Shown: positions 17,523 to 28,979, counted from the first letter of the stretch. The stretch is 64,000 nt of DNA from JAFAGO01 sp031987605 (GCA_031987605.1 DALZZF010000002.1:248001-312000), one strand, 5' to 3'. Translations and numbers: made by a program. Notes: generated by a model not told the origin, from the letters alone.

Positions 17523-20500
17523 ATGAGACAAAACAATACACTCATTATACATAAGCAGACGCTGCCCTTTCTTAATATCTCTCTTTATCTCAATGGTATT
17601 AAGCCCATCCAGTCATTGGAGCTTGAAAACCGTTCTGAAACGGATACAGCCGGTCTGGACATCAAAATATCTTCTGATCTGCCATGTATAGAGCAGTTTC
17701 ATTATACTGTTCCGTTGATTCCGGCGCAAAAAGGAATAAAAATTCCGTTAGAAAACCTGAGAATTGACAGAGATTTTCTGAACAAACTGTCAGAAACCGA
17801 GAAAGCAAATATCACCATCGAAATTACCGGGGAAAACGCAACCACAATCAGTGAAACATTTGAATTGGATATTCATCCGTTAGAGTATTTTGGTGGTTTT
17901 CAGATATTACCGGAACTGATAGCTGCCTACGTCACTCCTAATCATACGTATGTTTATCATCTCAAAAGGAAGGCAATAGAGATTTTAGAAAAGCAGGGAC
18001 TCAGAACGGCCTTTGAGGGCTATCAGAGTAACGATGCAGAACGTGTTTTGCAGATTATTTCTGCTATTTATTCCGCCATTCAGGCAGAAGAAATTGTGTA
18101 CAGTTCTTTGCCGCCGGGTTACGAAGTGATCGGGCAGAGGCTGCGTTTGCTTAATACCATTCAGCAGGAAAAATTCGGGAATTGTATCGACCTGAGCCTG
18201 TTGTTTGCGGCCTGTCTGGAAGCGGTGGATCTGAATCCGGTGCTGATTCTTGTGAAAGGTCACGCTTTTGTAGGTTGCTGGTTGCAGGACGATAAATTTT
18301 CAGAAGTAGTGAATGATGATAAAACAGCCATTACCAAACGCCTGTCCAAAGGGATAAGAGAGATGGCCGCCATTGAAGCTACAAGTCTTTGCAAAGGTAA
18401 TGACATCAGATTCAGCGATGCACTGAATGCCGGCGAAGCGCAGCTGGTGCAGCAGGAAGATTTCCTCTTGTCGGTGGATATAAAACGGGCTCGGACATTA
18501 AGAATCCGTCCGTTGCCGTTGCTTACCACGACTTCCGAAATCCGGCTGGATGAAGAAATTATCCGGCAAACCGAAACGGTGGAAATGGAAAATAATTTCG
18601 AGATTGGAACCATTTATCAGGATGAGCTTCTGCAGGGGAATAAGCCCAAAACCAAACAGAAAATATGGGAACGCAAACTGCTGGATTTGTCATTGCGCAA
18701 TAACCTGCTGAACCTGAGAATGACCCGCAACATGCTACAGCTGGTGGATATCGACATCAGTAATTTGGAAGACACCTTATCCGAAGGGAAAAGTTTTTCG
18801 ATAATGCCCAATCCGAATGCAGAAATATTGCGGAAGTATAACCTTTTTACGCAGCCGCTTCACAGCTCGTCGCCTTTGTACCAGTTAGCCAATGATGAAC
18901 TGAAATATAACCGCTTGCTCACGCATTATCATCAGCAGGATCTGGACAGCATTCTTACCTATATTCACAAAAATGCAAAGCAGTCCATTGAAGAAAACGG
19001 ATCCAGTACTTTGTATTTAGCTGTTGGGTTATTGAAATGGTATGACCGCAAAACTCCCGATCAATCGAGGTATTCACCGGTACTTCTATTGCCTGTGGAA
19101 ATAAGCCGAAGGTCGGTAAACAGTAAATTTGTACTGAAAAGCCGCGAAGAAGAAACCATGATTAATATTACGCTGGTAGAATTTCTTCGTCAGGAATATG
19201 AATTAAATCTCAGTGGGCTGGAACAGCTTCCGTATGATGAAAAAGGTGTGGATGTGGCAAAAGTGATGGGCATCCTGCGCAGGGCTGTAATGCAGCTGAA
19301 AGGCTGGGATGTGGAGGAGCAATTGGTTTTGGGGAATTTTTCATTCAGCAAATTGATTTTGTGGAAGGATATTGTCGCCCATCAGGAAGATCTGATGAAA
19401 AGCGATATGGTAAAAAGCCTGATAGAAGGAAAGTTGACTTTCAGCGATAATCAGGACGTAATCTCTGCAAATGACTTCGACAGTATTCAGTCGGATTCTC
19501 TCGTGTTGCCCATTCCGACGGATGTATCACAGATGGAAGCTGTGCTTACCGCGCAGCAAGGGCGCAGCTTTATCCTGCACGGACCTCCCGGAACCGGAAA
19601 ATCCCAAACCATAACCAATATTATTGCAGATGCACTTTATCATGGGAAAAGGGTTCTGTTTGTAGCGGCAAAAAAGGCGGCGTTAGATGTGGTTCAAAGA
19701 AGGTTGGAGCAAATCGGGCTTGCACCTTTTACGCTTGAATTGCACTCCAACAAATCCAAAAAATCGGATGTGCTGGAACAGTTGTCAAAATCCATTGAAA
19801 CCGCAAAAATGATTCGCAATGCCGATTTTGAATTAGAGGCAAAACGTTTGGATGCTGCAAAAAAAGCAATCAGCGAATATGTCAATGTGCTGCACCAGAA
19901 ACAACCGGTGGGCTGGAGTTTATATGACAGCATTACGGCACTTGAAAATTACAGCCGGCATCATTTCCCGAAAAATTTTATTCCGGAAGAGGTTCTCCAA
20001 CAGTTAGATGCTGCGCTCTGGCAGCAATGGACAGACTGGCTGCCTCAGTTTCAGTCTATTATAAAACTGATGGTACATCCGTCAGAAAATCCGTTGTCCG
20101 CGCTTAATTTAGAACAATATTCTCCATCCGTAAATGATGATATTGCAGTGCAAACAGGCAATCTATTACAAACATTGTCAGAGGTACAAAGTAAATCGCA
20201 GTCGTTGGTTGCTGCTATTCATTTTCCTTTTTCGTTACAGTCCAAAACGCAATGGGAGCAATTGGTTAAGTTCATCCAAGCATTGCAGAATCTGCCCGAT
20301 ATGCCTTTGGAACTGATCCGGTATTTGTCAGATAAAGAGCATTACGAGGTGTATGAAGACTGGAGCAACATATTCAGGCAATATAAAGAAGCATTAAATA
20401 ATATTCTGAAAAATTACAACCGCAGTATTTTAAAGGCTGACATTGCATCAGCGGAAATTCAATGGAAACGGGCACAGCAGGCGTGGTTTTTACCAAAGTG

Positions 20501-23336
20501 GCTGAACACGAAAAAAATTAAAAAGGAACTGTCCATTTTTAGAAATACGCCTTTTAGCAGTAATAATGAAGTGGAACAGCTTTTTTCTGACAACAGCAAG
20601 TTACAGGAAGCAACGCGTGTTTTGGATCAGAACCGTTTTGCCGAAGTACAAAAAGCATTGAAAAATTTTTACAGGGAAGAGCAGACAGATCTGGAAGATA
20701 TTGAACGTAAAGCGGTTTTAATCCGGGAATTAAGTGATGTTGCAAATATCTGGGAACGGAATGCATTAGGCCGGTGGATTCAGGTTTTGCAGGATGCAAC
20801 GATGCAGTATTCTGATGAAATCAAACAGAAACATTCAGCTTTGATTAAGACGTTTTTACAGTTGGCAACGGATTTTAGAAATCAAAATCAGAATTACAAA
20901 ATACTTACAGGAATTGATTTTCGCCAAAACGAAAACTGGCTGGAGGAGACAGTTGTACAACTTCAGGACATCCGGGAAAATATTCCTCATTTAAAAACAT
21001 GGATGAATTATGTGCAGCTTCACCGTCAGGGCAAAAGTCTGAATTTGCAGTGGCTGCTTAACGCTTACGAAAACAAACTCTGCAATTCAGAAAATATATC
21101 AGATTACTTTAATTATTCGGTTCATATTTCGGTGGCACAGCGCGTGATTTCCCGGCACGAATCATTAAGTTTATTCAATGCCGGTCTGTTTGAAAATAAA
21201 GTGGAACAGTATAAAAAAATTGCAAAAGATTTTCAGTATCTCACAATACAGGAGTTGCGTGTGAAGCTGGCTTCGCAATTGCCTAACACAACTTCTGAAG
21301 CCATGCAAAGCTCAGAAATAGGCATCCTGCAACGAGCCATTAAGAGCAGGGGCAGGGGAATGAGCATCAGAAAACTTTTTGACCAGATTCCGGCGTTACT
21401 GCCGCGTATTGCGCCCTGTATGCTGATGAGTCCTATTTCTGTAGCGCAATATTTTGATGTGGACACCAGGCATTTTGATATTTTAATTTTTGATGAGGCA
21501 TCGCAGCTCCCAACTTGTGAAGCGGTAAGTGCCTTGGCAAGAGCAAAACAGGCGGTGATTGTAGGTGACCCAAAGCAGATGCCGCCAACATCGTTTTTCA
21601 GTACTGTCAAATTGGACGAAGAAAATATGGAGGTGGAAGATCTGGAAAGTATTCTGGACGACTGCCTGTCTTTGTCTATACCTTCCAAATATCTGCTGCG
21701 CCACTATCGCAGCAAGCACGAAAGTCTGATTGCATTCAGCAATGTGAATTATTACGAAAATAAACTCTTGACTTTTCCATCTGCCGACGACCTGAACCGT
21801 AAAGTGAAATACCATCATATCCAAGGGTTTTATGATAAAGGGAAAACCCGAACCAACAGGTTTGAAGCCGATGCTATTGTGGAATATATCAGGTTACATT
21901 ATAATGACCCCGAAAAAAGGAAACTGAGTTTGGGTGTTGTGACATTCAGCCAGACCCAGCAGAACCTGATAGAAGAGAAGTTGCAGAAACTGTTTATGGC
22001 GGATCCGAAACTGGAAGAAGCTGCCCAGGAAAGCGAAGAGCCATTGTTTGTGAAAAATCTGGAAAATGTTCAGGGTGATGAGCGTGATATTATTTTGTTT
22101 TCGATAGGCTACGCTCCCGATGAAGAAGGGAAAATGAGTATGAATTTTGGTCCGCTAAACCGCAATGGCGGGTGGCGCAGGTTGAATGTTGCTGTTACGC
22201 GGGCGCGTTACGAAATGCATCTTTTTGCTACTTTGCAGGCAGATCAGATTGATTTAAGCCGCACATCAGCCGAAGGTGTTGCCGGTTTGAAAGCTTTTTT
22301 GCAGTTTGCAGAAAAAGGATACTTGAACGTGCGGCCGGAAGATGTGGAGGAAACCATAAATAAGCAGTATTTATCAGAAACCATCAGTAAACGTTTGCAG
22401 GAAAAAGGATTAAACGTTAAATGTAATATTGGGACTTCTAATTTTAAAGTGGATATTGGAATTGTTCATCCGGACAGCCCACAGCAGTATATCTTAGGAA
22501 TTGTGATGGATGGGCCTTTCTACTATAATGCCCACACCACGAATGACCGGGAAATGGTAATGCCGTCCGTGCTGAAAGCCTTAGGCTGGAACATTTACCG
22601 TATCTGGACAATGGACTGGTACGAAAATTCTGAAAGCATTATTGATTCGGTCATTGAAAAAGTAGAACAGCTGCAAACTCAGCCCCAGATGATTGAAGAA
22701 AAACATACCGATCCTGTTACTGAACCGGTATTTGAACCCGTTAAAGGAATGCCCGGAGTAGCTGTACAAACTGAAATAACGAGCAAACAGAGACCCTATA
22801 ATGCTTATGTTTTGATGCCTGTTTCCAATGCCAATAGCGAAACAATTTATGAATTTCAAAACCGGAATGTTATAAAACAGCAGATACAATCATTGGTAGA
22901 GGCAGAAGCGCCTATCAGTAAAAACTGGTTGTACAGAAAAATTTTGCAGATTTGGAATACGAGCCGCGCAGGAGCAAAATTGGACAAACATCTTGAAGGG
23001 ATTATTAATGAGATGAATTTAATTCAGACGTCACATCATCAGCCATTTTACTGGAATAATTCAACGACTTTGGATATTTACCGAAGCAACGAAACCGAAA
23101 AACGGAATATGGAGGATATTGCTCCCGAAGAAATTTTAGTGGCTTTGAAGGAAGTGATAACAGATAATTTGAGCATTGAAGAAGACGAATTGTTACGCTA
23201 TCTGGCACGTACTTTTGGTTTTGCCAAATTGGGCAAGCAAATCGACACTATTTTACGTTATACCATTAACCTTGCTGAAAAAGAAGGTCAAATAAAGAAA
23301 GAGAACGGAAGGGTATTATTGAATGAATCAAAATAA
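17523..23336 (+). CDS. Large SF1 helicase with DUF4011, Vsr/DUF559-like nuclease and DUF3320 domains
   Basis: The product has 1937 residues. The N-terminal ~370 include a transglutaminase-like segment (NCIDLSLLFAACLEAV then ILVKGHAFVGCWL). A DUF4011-type helical block (KIWERKLLDLSLRNNLLNLR) follows. The SF1 helicase core has Walker A GPPGTGKS (687-694), Walker B DEAS (1324-1327), motif III VGDPKQMPP, motif V QGDERD (1517-1522) and motif VI VAVTRAR (~1556-1562), split by a long coiled insertion. At ~1635-1715 is a Vsr/DUF559-like nuclease fold (FKVDIGIVHP, ALGWNIYRIWTMDWY), and a DUF3320-type domain closes the protein. COG1112-type helicase-nucleases of this architecture occur in antiviral defence. 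The position between cas2 and the array supports a defence role (inference). Confidence 0.88.
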   Translation: MRQNNTLIIHKQTLPFLNISLYLNGIKPIQSLELENRSETDTAGLDIKISSDLPCIEQFHYTVPLIPAQKGIKIPLENLRIDRDFLNKLSETEKANITIEITGENATTISETFELDIHPLEYFGGFQILPELIAAYVTPNHTYVYHLKRKAIEILEKQGLRTAFEGYQSNDAERVLQIISAIYSAIQAEEIVYSSLPPGYEVIGQRLRLLNTIQQEKFGNCIDLSLLFAACLEAVDLNPVLILVKGHAFVGCWLQDDKFSEVVNDDKTAITKRLSKGIREMAAIEATSLCKGNDIRFSDALNAGEAQLVQQEDFLLSVDIKRARTLRIRPLPLLTTTSEIRLDEEIIRQTETVEMENNFEIGTIYQDELLQGNKPKTKQKIWERKLLDLSLRNNLLNLRMTRNMLQLVDIDISNLEDTLSEGKSFSIMPNPNAEILRKYNLFTQPLHSSSPLYQLANDELKYNRLLTHYHQQDLDSILTYIHKNAKQSIEENGSSTLYLAVGLLKWYDRKTPDQSRYSPVLLLPVEISRRSVNSKFVLKSREEETMINITLVEFLRQEYELNLSGLEQLPYDEKGVDVAKVMGILRRAVMQLKGWDVEEQLVLGNFSFSKLILWKDIVAHQEDLMKSDMVKSLIEGKLTFSDNQDVISANDFDSIQSDSLVLPIPTDVSQMEAVLTAQQGRSFILHGPPGTGKSQTITNIIADALYHGKRVLFVAAKKAALDVVQRRLEQIGLAPFTLELHSNKSKKSDVLEQLSKSIETAKMIRNADFELEAKRLDAAKKAISEYVNVLHQKQPVGWSLYDSITALENYSRHHFPKNFIPEEVLQQLDAALWQQWTDWLPQFQSIIKLMVHPSENPLSALNLEQYSPSVNDDIAVQTGNLLQTLSEVQSKSQSLVAAIHFPFSLQSKTQWEQLVKFIQALQNLPDMPLELIRYLSDKEHYEVYEDWSNIFRQYKEALNNILKNYNRSILKADIASAEIQWKRAQQAWFLPKWLNTKKIKKELSIFRNTPFSSNNEVEQLFSDNSKLQEATRVLDQNRFAEVQKALKNFYREEQTDLEDIERKAVLIRELSDVANIWERNALGRWIQVLQDATMQYSDEIKQKHSALIKTFLQLATDFRNQNQNYKILTGIDFRQNENWLEETVVQLQDIRENIPHLKTWMNYVQLHRQGKSLNLQWLLNAYENKLCNSENISDYFNYSVHISVAQRVISRHESLSLFNAGLFENKVEQYKKIAKDFQYLTIQELRVKLASQLPNTTSEAMQSSEIGILQRAIKSRGRGMSIRKLFDQIPALLPRIAPCMLMSPISVAQYFDVDTRHFDILIFDEASQLPTCEAVSALARAKQAVIVGDPKQMPPTSFFSTVKLDEENMEVEDLESILDDCLSLSIPSKYLLRHYRSKHESLIAFSNVNYYENKLLTFPSADDLNRKVKYHHIQGFYDKGKTRTNRFEADAIVEYIRLHYNDPEKRKLSLGVVTFSQTQQNLIEEKLQKLFMADPKLEEAAQESEEPLFVKNLENVQGDERDIILFSIGYAPDEEGKMSMNFGPLNRNGGWRRLNVAVTRARYEMHLFATLQADQIDLSRTSAEGVAGLKAFLQFAEKGYLNVRPEDVEETINKQYLSETISKRLQEKGLNVKCNIGTSNFKVDIGIVHPDSPQQYILGIVMDGPFYYNAHTTNDREMVMPSVLKALGWNIYRIWTMDWYENSESIIDSVIEKVEQLQTQPQMIEEKHTDPVTEPVFEPVKGMPGVAVQTEITSKQRPYNAYVLMPVSNANSETIYEFQNRNVIKQQIQSLVEAEAPISKNWLYRKILQIWNTSRAGAKLDKHLEGIINEMNLIQTSHHQPFYWNNSTTLDIYRSNETEKRNMEDIAPEEILVALKEVITDNLSIEEDELLRYLARTFGFAKLGKQIDTILRYTINLAEKEGQIKKENGRVLLNESK

Positions 23337-23460
23337 AAATAAACCACAGGAAAAGAGTATTTCCTTTATTCAAAAATGTCTTAACAGAATTCCAAAATAA
23401 TAATTGTGAATTTTTAAAACTACAAATTATTGTGCTTTTTAAAATTCTGATAAATCAAAA

Positions 23461-23483
23461 AATCCACTGAAAATCAGTGGATT
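23461..23483 (-). terminator. Terminator at the cas-proximal end of the array
   Basis: The arms AATCCACTGA (23461-23470) and TCAGTGGATT (23474-23483) form a perfect 10-bp stem with an AAA loop. On the minus strand it is followed by TTTTTG. It would stop transcripts running leftward out of the CRISPR array, 10 bp beyond the first repeat. The rest of 23337-23460 is AT-rich and shows no gene. Confidence 0.75.
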
Positions 23484-23493
23484 AAATTTTGAG

Positions 23494-26400
23494 GTTGTGT
23501 TGTATCTCAAAGATACTCAAAAATGAAAGCAATTCACAACATATGAGTGACTTTGATAAATACAAGAAAGGTTGTGTTGTATCTCAAAGATACTCAAAAA
23601 TGAAAGCAATTCACAACGGAAACAAACACAGACTACAACTATTATTTGTTGTGTTGTATCTCAAAGATACTCAAAAATGAAAGCAATTCACAACACACCA
23701 CGTACCAAGCCTTCTTTGATATTCGTTGTGTTGTATCTCAAAGATACTCAAAAATGAAAGCAATTCACAACTAAATCGTCATTCGCAAATGTAATCATTT
23801 TGTTGTGTTGTATCTCAAAGATACTCAAAAATGAAAGCAATTCACAACAGTTTTTGAGTGCGAGGAAATCCATATCGGGTTGTGTTGTATCTCAAAGATA
23901 CTCAAAAATGAAAGCAATTCACAACATAAAGAGTACACATAGAGTTATCTCTTAAGTTGTGTTGTATCTCAAAGATACTCAAAAATGAAAGCAATTCACA
24001 ACTATTGTTTATAACTTCATATTCCAGATCATGTTGTGTTGTATCTCAAAGATACTCAAAAATGAAAGCAATTCACAACGGATTTTAGAATAGTTCGGTC
24101 TGAATTACAGTTGTGTTGTATCTCAAAGATACTCAAAAATGAAAGCAATTCACAACCAATTATTGGTAAGTCTATTTTTTCTACATGTTGTGTTGTATCT
24201 CAAAGATACTCAAAAATGAAAGCAATTCACAACATCTTTAGCATTCAGAAATATCGTTTCTTCGTTGTGTTGTATCTCAAAGATACTCAAAAATGAAAGC
24301 AATTCACAACAGTTGGCTATGGCGTGTTTGTCTATTTCGCGTTGTGTTGTATCTCAAAGATACTCAAAAATGAAAGCAATTCACAACAGGAATCGGATGG
24401 ATTTGTGAAGGTTAATGGTTGTGTTGTATCTCAAAGATACTCAAAAATGAAAGCAATTCACAACTATTTTTCAGAAATGCGATGCCGGTTCCGGGTTGTG
24501 TTGTATCTCAAAGATACTCAAAAATGAAAGCAATTCACAACAGTACAAAAGTATGTTTTAAAAACATACAAGTTGTGTTGTATCTCAAAGATACTCAAAA
24601 ATGAAAGCAATTCACAACGCCATTCGGAATTAAGATTGCTGCAAGATGGTTGTGTTGTATCTCAAAGATACTCAAAAATGAAAGCAATTCACAACAGACG
24701 AATTGCCAATTCCATTTAAAAAAGCGTTGTGTTGTATCTCAAAGATACTCAAAAATGAAAGCAATTCACAACGTTATATACAAATAAAATAATAACATTT
24801 TTGTTGTGTTGTATCTCAAAGATACTCAAAAATGAAAGCAATTCACAACCGGGGCTTACCATTCATCAGATGCGCCTTTGTTGTGTTGTATCTCAAAGAT
24901 ACTCAAAAATGAAAGCAATTCACAACCCCGTTTTCGCCATATTAAAAATCTTGAGTGTTGTGTTGTATCTCAAAGATACTCAAAAATGAAAGCAATTCAC
25001 AACTACTTCCCATACCGATAACGACATTTGACAGTTGTGTTGTATCTCAAAGATACTCAAAAATGAAAGCAATTCACAACAAATTCAATAAAGTTGTTTT
25101 CGATGAGAAGGTTGTGTTGTATCTCAAAGATACTCAAAAATGAAAGCAATTCACAACTTACTCAGATGACATTAGAGACATGGGGAAGTTGTGTTGTATC
25201 TCAAAGATACTCAAAAATGAAAGCAATTCACAACTGATATTTATGCAACCTCAGGACTAGAATTGTTGTGTTGTATCTCAAAGATACTCAAAAATGAAAG
25301 CAATTCACAACTCAAAAGCAAGGGTAATCAAAAAAGAAAAAGTTGTGTTGTATCTCAAAGATACTCAAAAATGAAAGCAATTCACAACAGAAACCATAAT
25401 ATCAATATCATTGATGTGTTGTGTTGTATCTCAAAGATACTCAAAAATGAAAGCAATTCACAACAACCAGTGTGGGCATGGAAAGCAGTCTCGAGTTGTG
25501 TTGTATCTCAAAGATACTCAAAAATGAAAGCAATTCACAACAGTTAGCTATGGCGTGTTTGTCTATCTCGCGTTGTGTTGTATCTCAAAGATACTCAAAA
25601 ATGAAAGCAATTCACAACAGAATTGTGCAAGTCAAATCTTTATGAGTTGTTGTGTTGTATCTCAAAGATACTCAAAAATGAAAGCAATTCACAACTTATA
25701 CTCCGGTGGTTAGTGATGTTAAAATGTTGTGTTGTATCTCAAAGATACTCAAAAATGAAAGCAATTCACAACGTAGCATCGACTATGATAAGCTACTTGC
25801 AGGTTGTGTTGTATCTCAAAGATACTCAAAAATGAAAGCAATTCACAACAGAGTGGAAAGAATGGTTTGAAAATTCAACGTTGTGTTGTATCTCAAAGAT
25901 ACTCAAAAATGAAAGCAATTCACAACCAATTCGGTACGAGGTGTTCGTTGATTTGTGTTGTGTTGTATCTCAAAGATACTCAAAAATGAAAGCAATTCAC
26001 AACTTATTACTAAAACGCAATCTGTTTCTAATCGTTGTGTTGTATCTCAAAGATACTCAAAAATGAAAGCAATTCACAACAGCTTCTAAAACCTTTATTA
26101 AAACAAAATGGTTGTGTTGTATCTCAAAGATACTCAAAAATGAAAGCAATTCACAACAGAAATGGCAGGCGAACAAGGTCTGCAAAAGTTGTGTTGTATC
26201 TCAAAGATACTCAAAAATGAAAGCAATTCACAACTCAGACTTCCGATTTTCAACAATGCAATCAGTTGTGTTGTATCTCAAAGATACTCAAAAATGAAAG
26301 CAATTCACAACATAGATACTCTTTGGAATGAAGGAATTGATGTTGTGTTGTATCTCAAAGATACTCAAAAATGAAAGCAATTCACAACGCCTGATCCATG

Positions 26401-28845
26401 TAGGTCTGGATTCCGAAGTTGTGTTGTATCTCAAAGATACTCAAAAATGAAAGCAATTCACAACTGGTGCTGGTGGAAAAGATAAGTGGCTGTTGTTGTG
26501 TTGTATCTCAAAGATACTCAAAAATGAAAGCAATTCACAACATAAGGCAAAATGGGATTGAATATGAATTAGTTGTGTTGTATCTCAAAGATACTCAAAA
26601 ATGAAAGCAATTCACAACACTCCAAGCATTGGAACATAAGTAGGATTAGTTGTGTTGTATCTCAAAGATACTCAAAAATGAAAGCAATTCACAACTCGGC
26701 ATTGAGTTGAAACAATCATATTTCAGTTGTGTTGTATCTCAAAGATACTCAAAAATGAAAGCAATTCACAACTGGGTGTAGGTCGAGATATTCAAAACAA
26801 CTGTTGTGTTGTATCTCAAAGATACTCAAAAATGAAAGCAATTCACAACAGCTTCTTCAATGAGTGAACAAAAAATTAAGTTGTGTTGTATCTCAAAGAT
26901 ACTCAAAAATGAAAGCAATTCACAACTCTACATTCAAAACATACTTTTGCAACTTGGTTGTGTTGTATCTCAAAGATACTCAAAAATGAAAGCAATTCAC
27001 AACTACCTGCCAACTATATCCTGTTACCGGATTGTTGTGTTGTATCTCAAAGATACTCAAAAATGAAAGCAATTCACAACTATTACAAATGTAGCAAAAA
27101 AAATTACTCGGTTGTGTTGTATCTCAAAGATACTCAAAAATGAAAGCAATTCACAACTATGCTTCAATGGAGGAAAACTATTTAACCGTTGTGTTGTATC
27201 TCAAAGATACTCAAAAATGAAAGCAATTCACAACAATGGAATTATTCCACCAAATGCCATTGAGGTTGTGTTGTATCTCAAAGATACTCAAAAATGAAAG
27301 CAATTCACAACTTACAATATGAAGATAATACCAATACAAAAGTTGTGTTGTATCTCAAAGATACTCAAAAATGAAAGCAATTCACAACTATTTACACCAA
27401 GGAATATACAAAGTCCAGTTGTGTTGTATCTCAAAGATACTCAAAAATGAAAGCAATTCACAACAAGCTATGGGGATGGCGCAACAAGGAGATGGTTGTG
27501 TTGTATCTCAAAGATACTCAAAAATGAAAGCAATTCACAACAAGGGGAACTACACTCACCTACGTTTTTGAGTTGTGTTGTATCTCAAAGATACTCAAAA
27601 ATGAAAGCAATTCACAACAATTGATACCGGTGGAAAACTACTTGATTAGTTGTGTTGTATCTCAAAGATACTCAAAAATGAAAGCAATTCACAACTAAAA
27701 AATGTGATACTCTAATTGCGGAGGAGTTGTGTTGTATCTCAAAGATACTCAAAAATGAAAGCAATTCACAACGATCCAGAACAACACGATCCAGGAGACG
27801 ATGTTGTGTTGTATCTCAAAGATACTCAAAAATGAAAGCAATTCACAACATCTCTATATCATTTCCTATAATTTGAAAAGTTGTGTTGTATCTCAAAGAT
27901 ACTCAAAAATGAAAGCAATTCACAACCAATAGAATTGCGGATAATCTTTGTCACATGTTGTGTTGTATCTCAAAGATACTCAAAAATGAAAGCAATTCAC
28001 AACATAAGTATTGTTAACAAAGTTACACAAAAAGTTGTGTTGTATCTCAAAGATACTCAAAAATGAAAGCAATTCACAACTAGTGGTACACCAAAGAGCA
28101 GTTACAATGTGTTGTGTTGTATCTCAAAGATACTCAAAAATGAAAGCAATTCACAACTGTAAGGCTCCCAAGAGATTTGTCACTAACGTTGTGTTGTATC
28201 TCAAAGATACTCAAAAATGAAAGCAATTCACAACAAAGACCCTGTCGTAGAAATGACACGAACAGTTGTGTTGTATCTCAAAGATACTCAAAAATGAAAG
28301 CAATTCACAACACTAAGACGCAATGCATCATACTGTCCATCGTTGTGTTGTATCTCAAAGATACTCAAAAATGAAAGCAATTCACAACCGACATTACTCA
28401 CGATAGAATCGAACAAGAGTTGTGTTGTATCTCAAAGATACTCAAAAATGAAAGCAATTCACAACGTTTTTCGAAAAGATCCTTTGATGCTTCCTGTTGT
28501 GTTGTATCTCAAAGATACTCAAAAATGAAAGCAATTCACAACACTCCGTTGGAAGCAACTGTAACCTCTTTGGTTGTGTTGTATCTCAAAGATACTCAAA
28601 AATGAAAGCAATTCACAACTGGTGCGCCCACCAAATGAGATCCCGTCGTGTTGTATCTCAAAGATACTCAAAAATGAAAGCAATTCACAACTAGGGCAAT
28701 TATGTTTGCTGAATATTGATTGTTGTGTTGTATCTCAAAGATACTCAAAAATGAAAGCAATTCACAACTTACTGGCAGTTGCTGCCATTGTGATTTATGT
28801 TGTGTTATATCCCAAAGATACTCAAAAATGAAAGCAATTCACAAC
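23494..28845 (-). CRISPR. Type II-C CRISPR array, 70 repeats and 69 spacers
   Basis: The 47-bp repeat (ends GTTGTG and CACAAC; internal hairpin GTATCT-CAA-AGATAC) recurs every 77 bp from 23494. I counted 70 repeats. Spacers are 30 bp, except 29 bp at 25389, 26389 and 27389, and 25 bp at 28620-28644. All repeats look identical except the one at 28645 (GTC for GTT at its start) and the last at 28799 (two changes). Read on the minus strand the repeat begins GTTGTGAATTGCTTTCA, as in other Bacteroidota II-C repeats. Strand is assigned from the anti-repeat, the repeat-embedded promoter and the left-side terminator. Two spacers (24311-24340 and 25542-25571) differ at only two bases. Confidence 0.97.
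23508..23515 (-). promoter_or_regulatory. Repeat-embedded promoter -7 box (first of ~70 copies)
   Basis: On the minus strand every repeat contains TATCTTTG at repeat positions 22 down to 15. It is preceded by TTG at the repeat edge with exactly 21 nt between, inside the 17-23 nt spacing known for Flavobacterium promoters (TTG...TAnnTTTG). Transcription would start in the last ~10 nt of the repeat and run directly into the adjacent spacer. The same box recurs once per 77-bp unit through the array. Confidence 0.65.
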
Positions 28846-28979
28846 TAGTGTTAATAATAGCAATACAGCTAAATGAAAGTATAATGAAAATCCATAAAAA
28901 AAAAGTGTTAGTAGTGACATAGTGTTTATTTTTTGTCAAAACCAAAATCATTATAAATCAGTTGAAACTTTTACTGATA

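Noticed and set aside
25389..27417. Three 29-bp spacers at exact 13-unit steps (25389, 26389, 27389)
   Set aside because: The spacers differ in sequence and the neighbouring units are not duplicated, so the regular spacing appears to be coincidence.
23489..28831. Many 60-95-residue plus-strand reading frames through the CRISPR array (MCCISKILKNESNSQ...)
   Set aside because: They are translations of the repeat itself plus spacers, repeat identically every unit, and are not genes.
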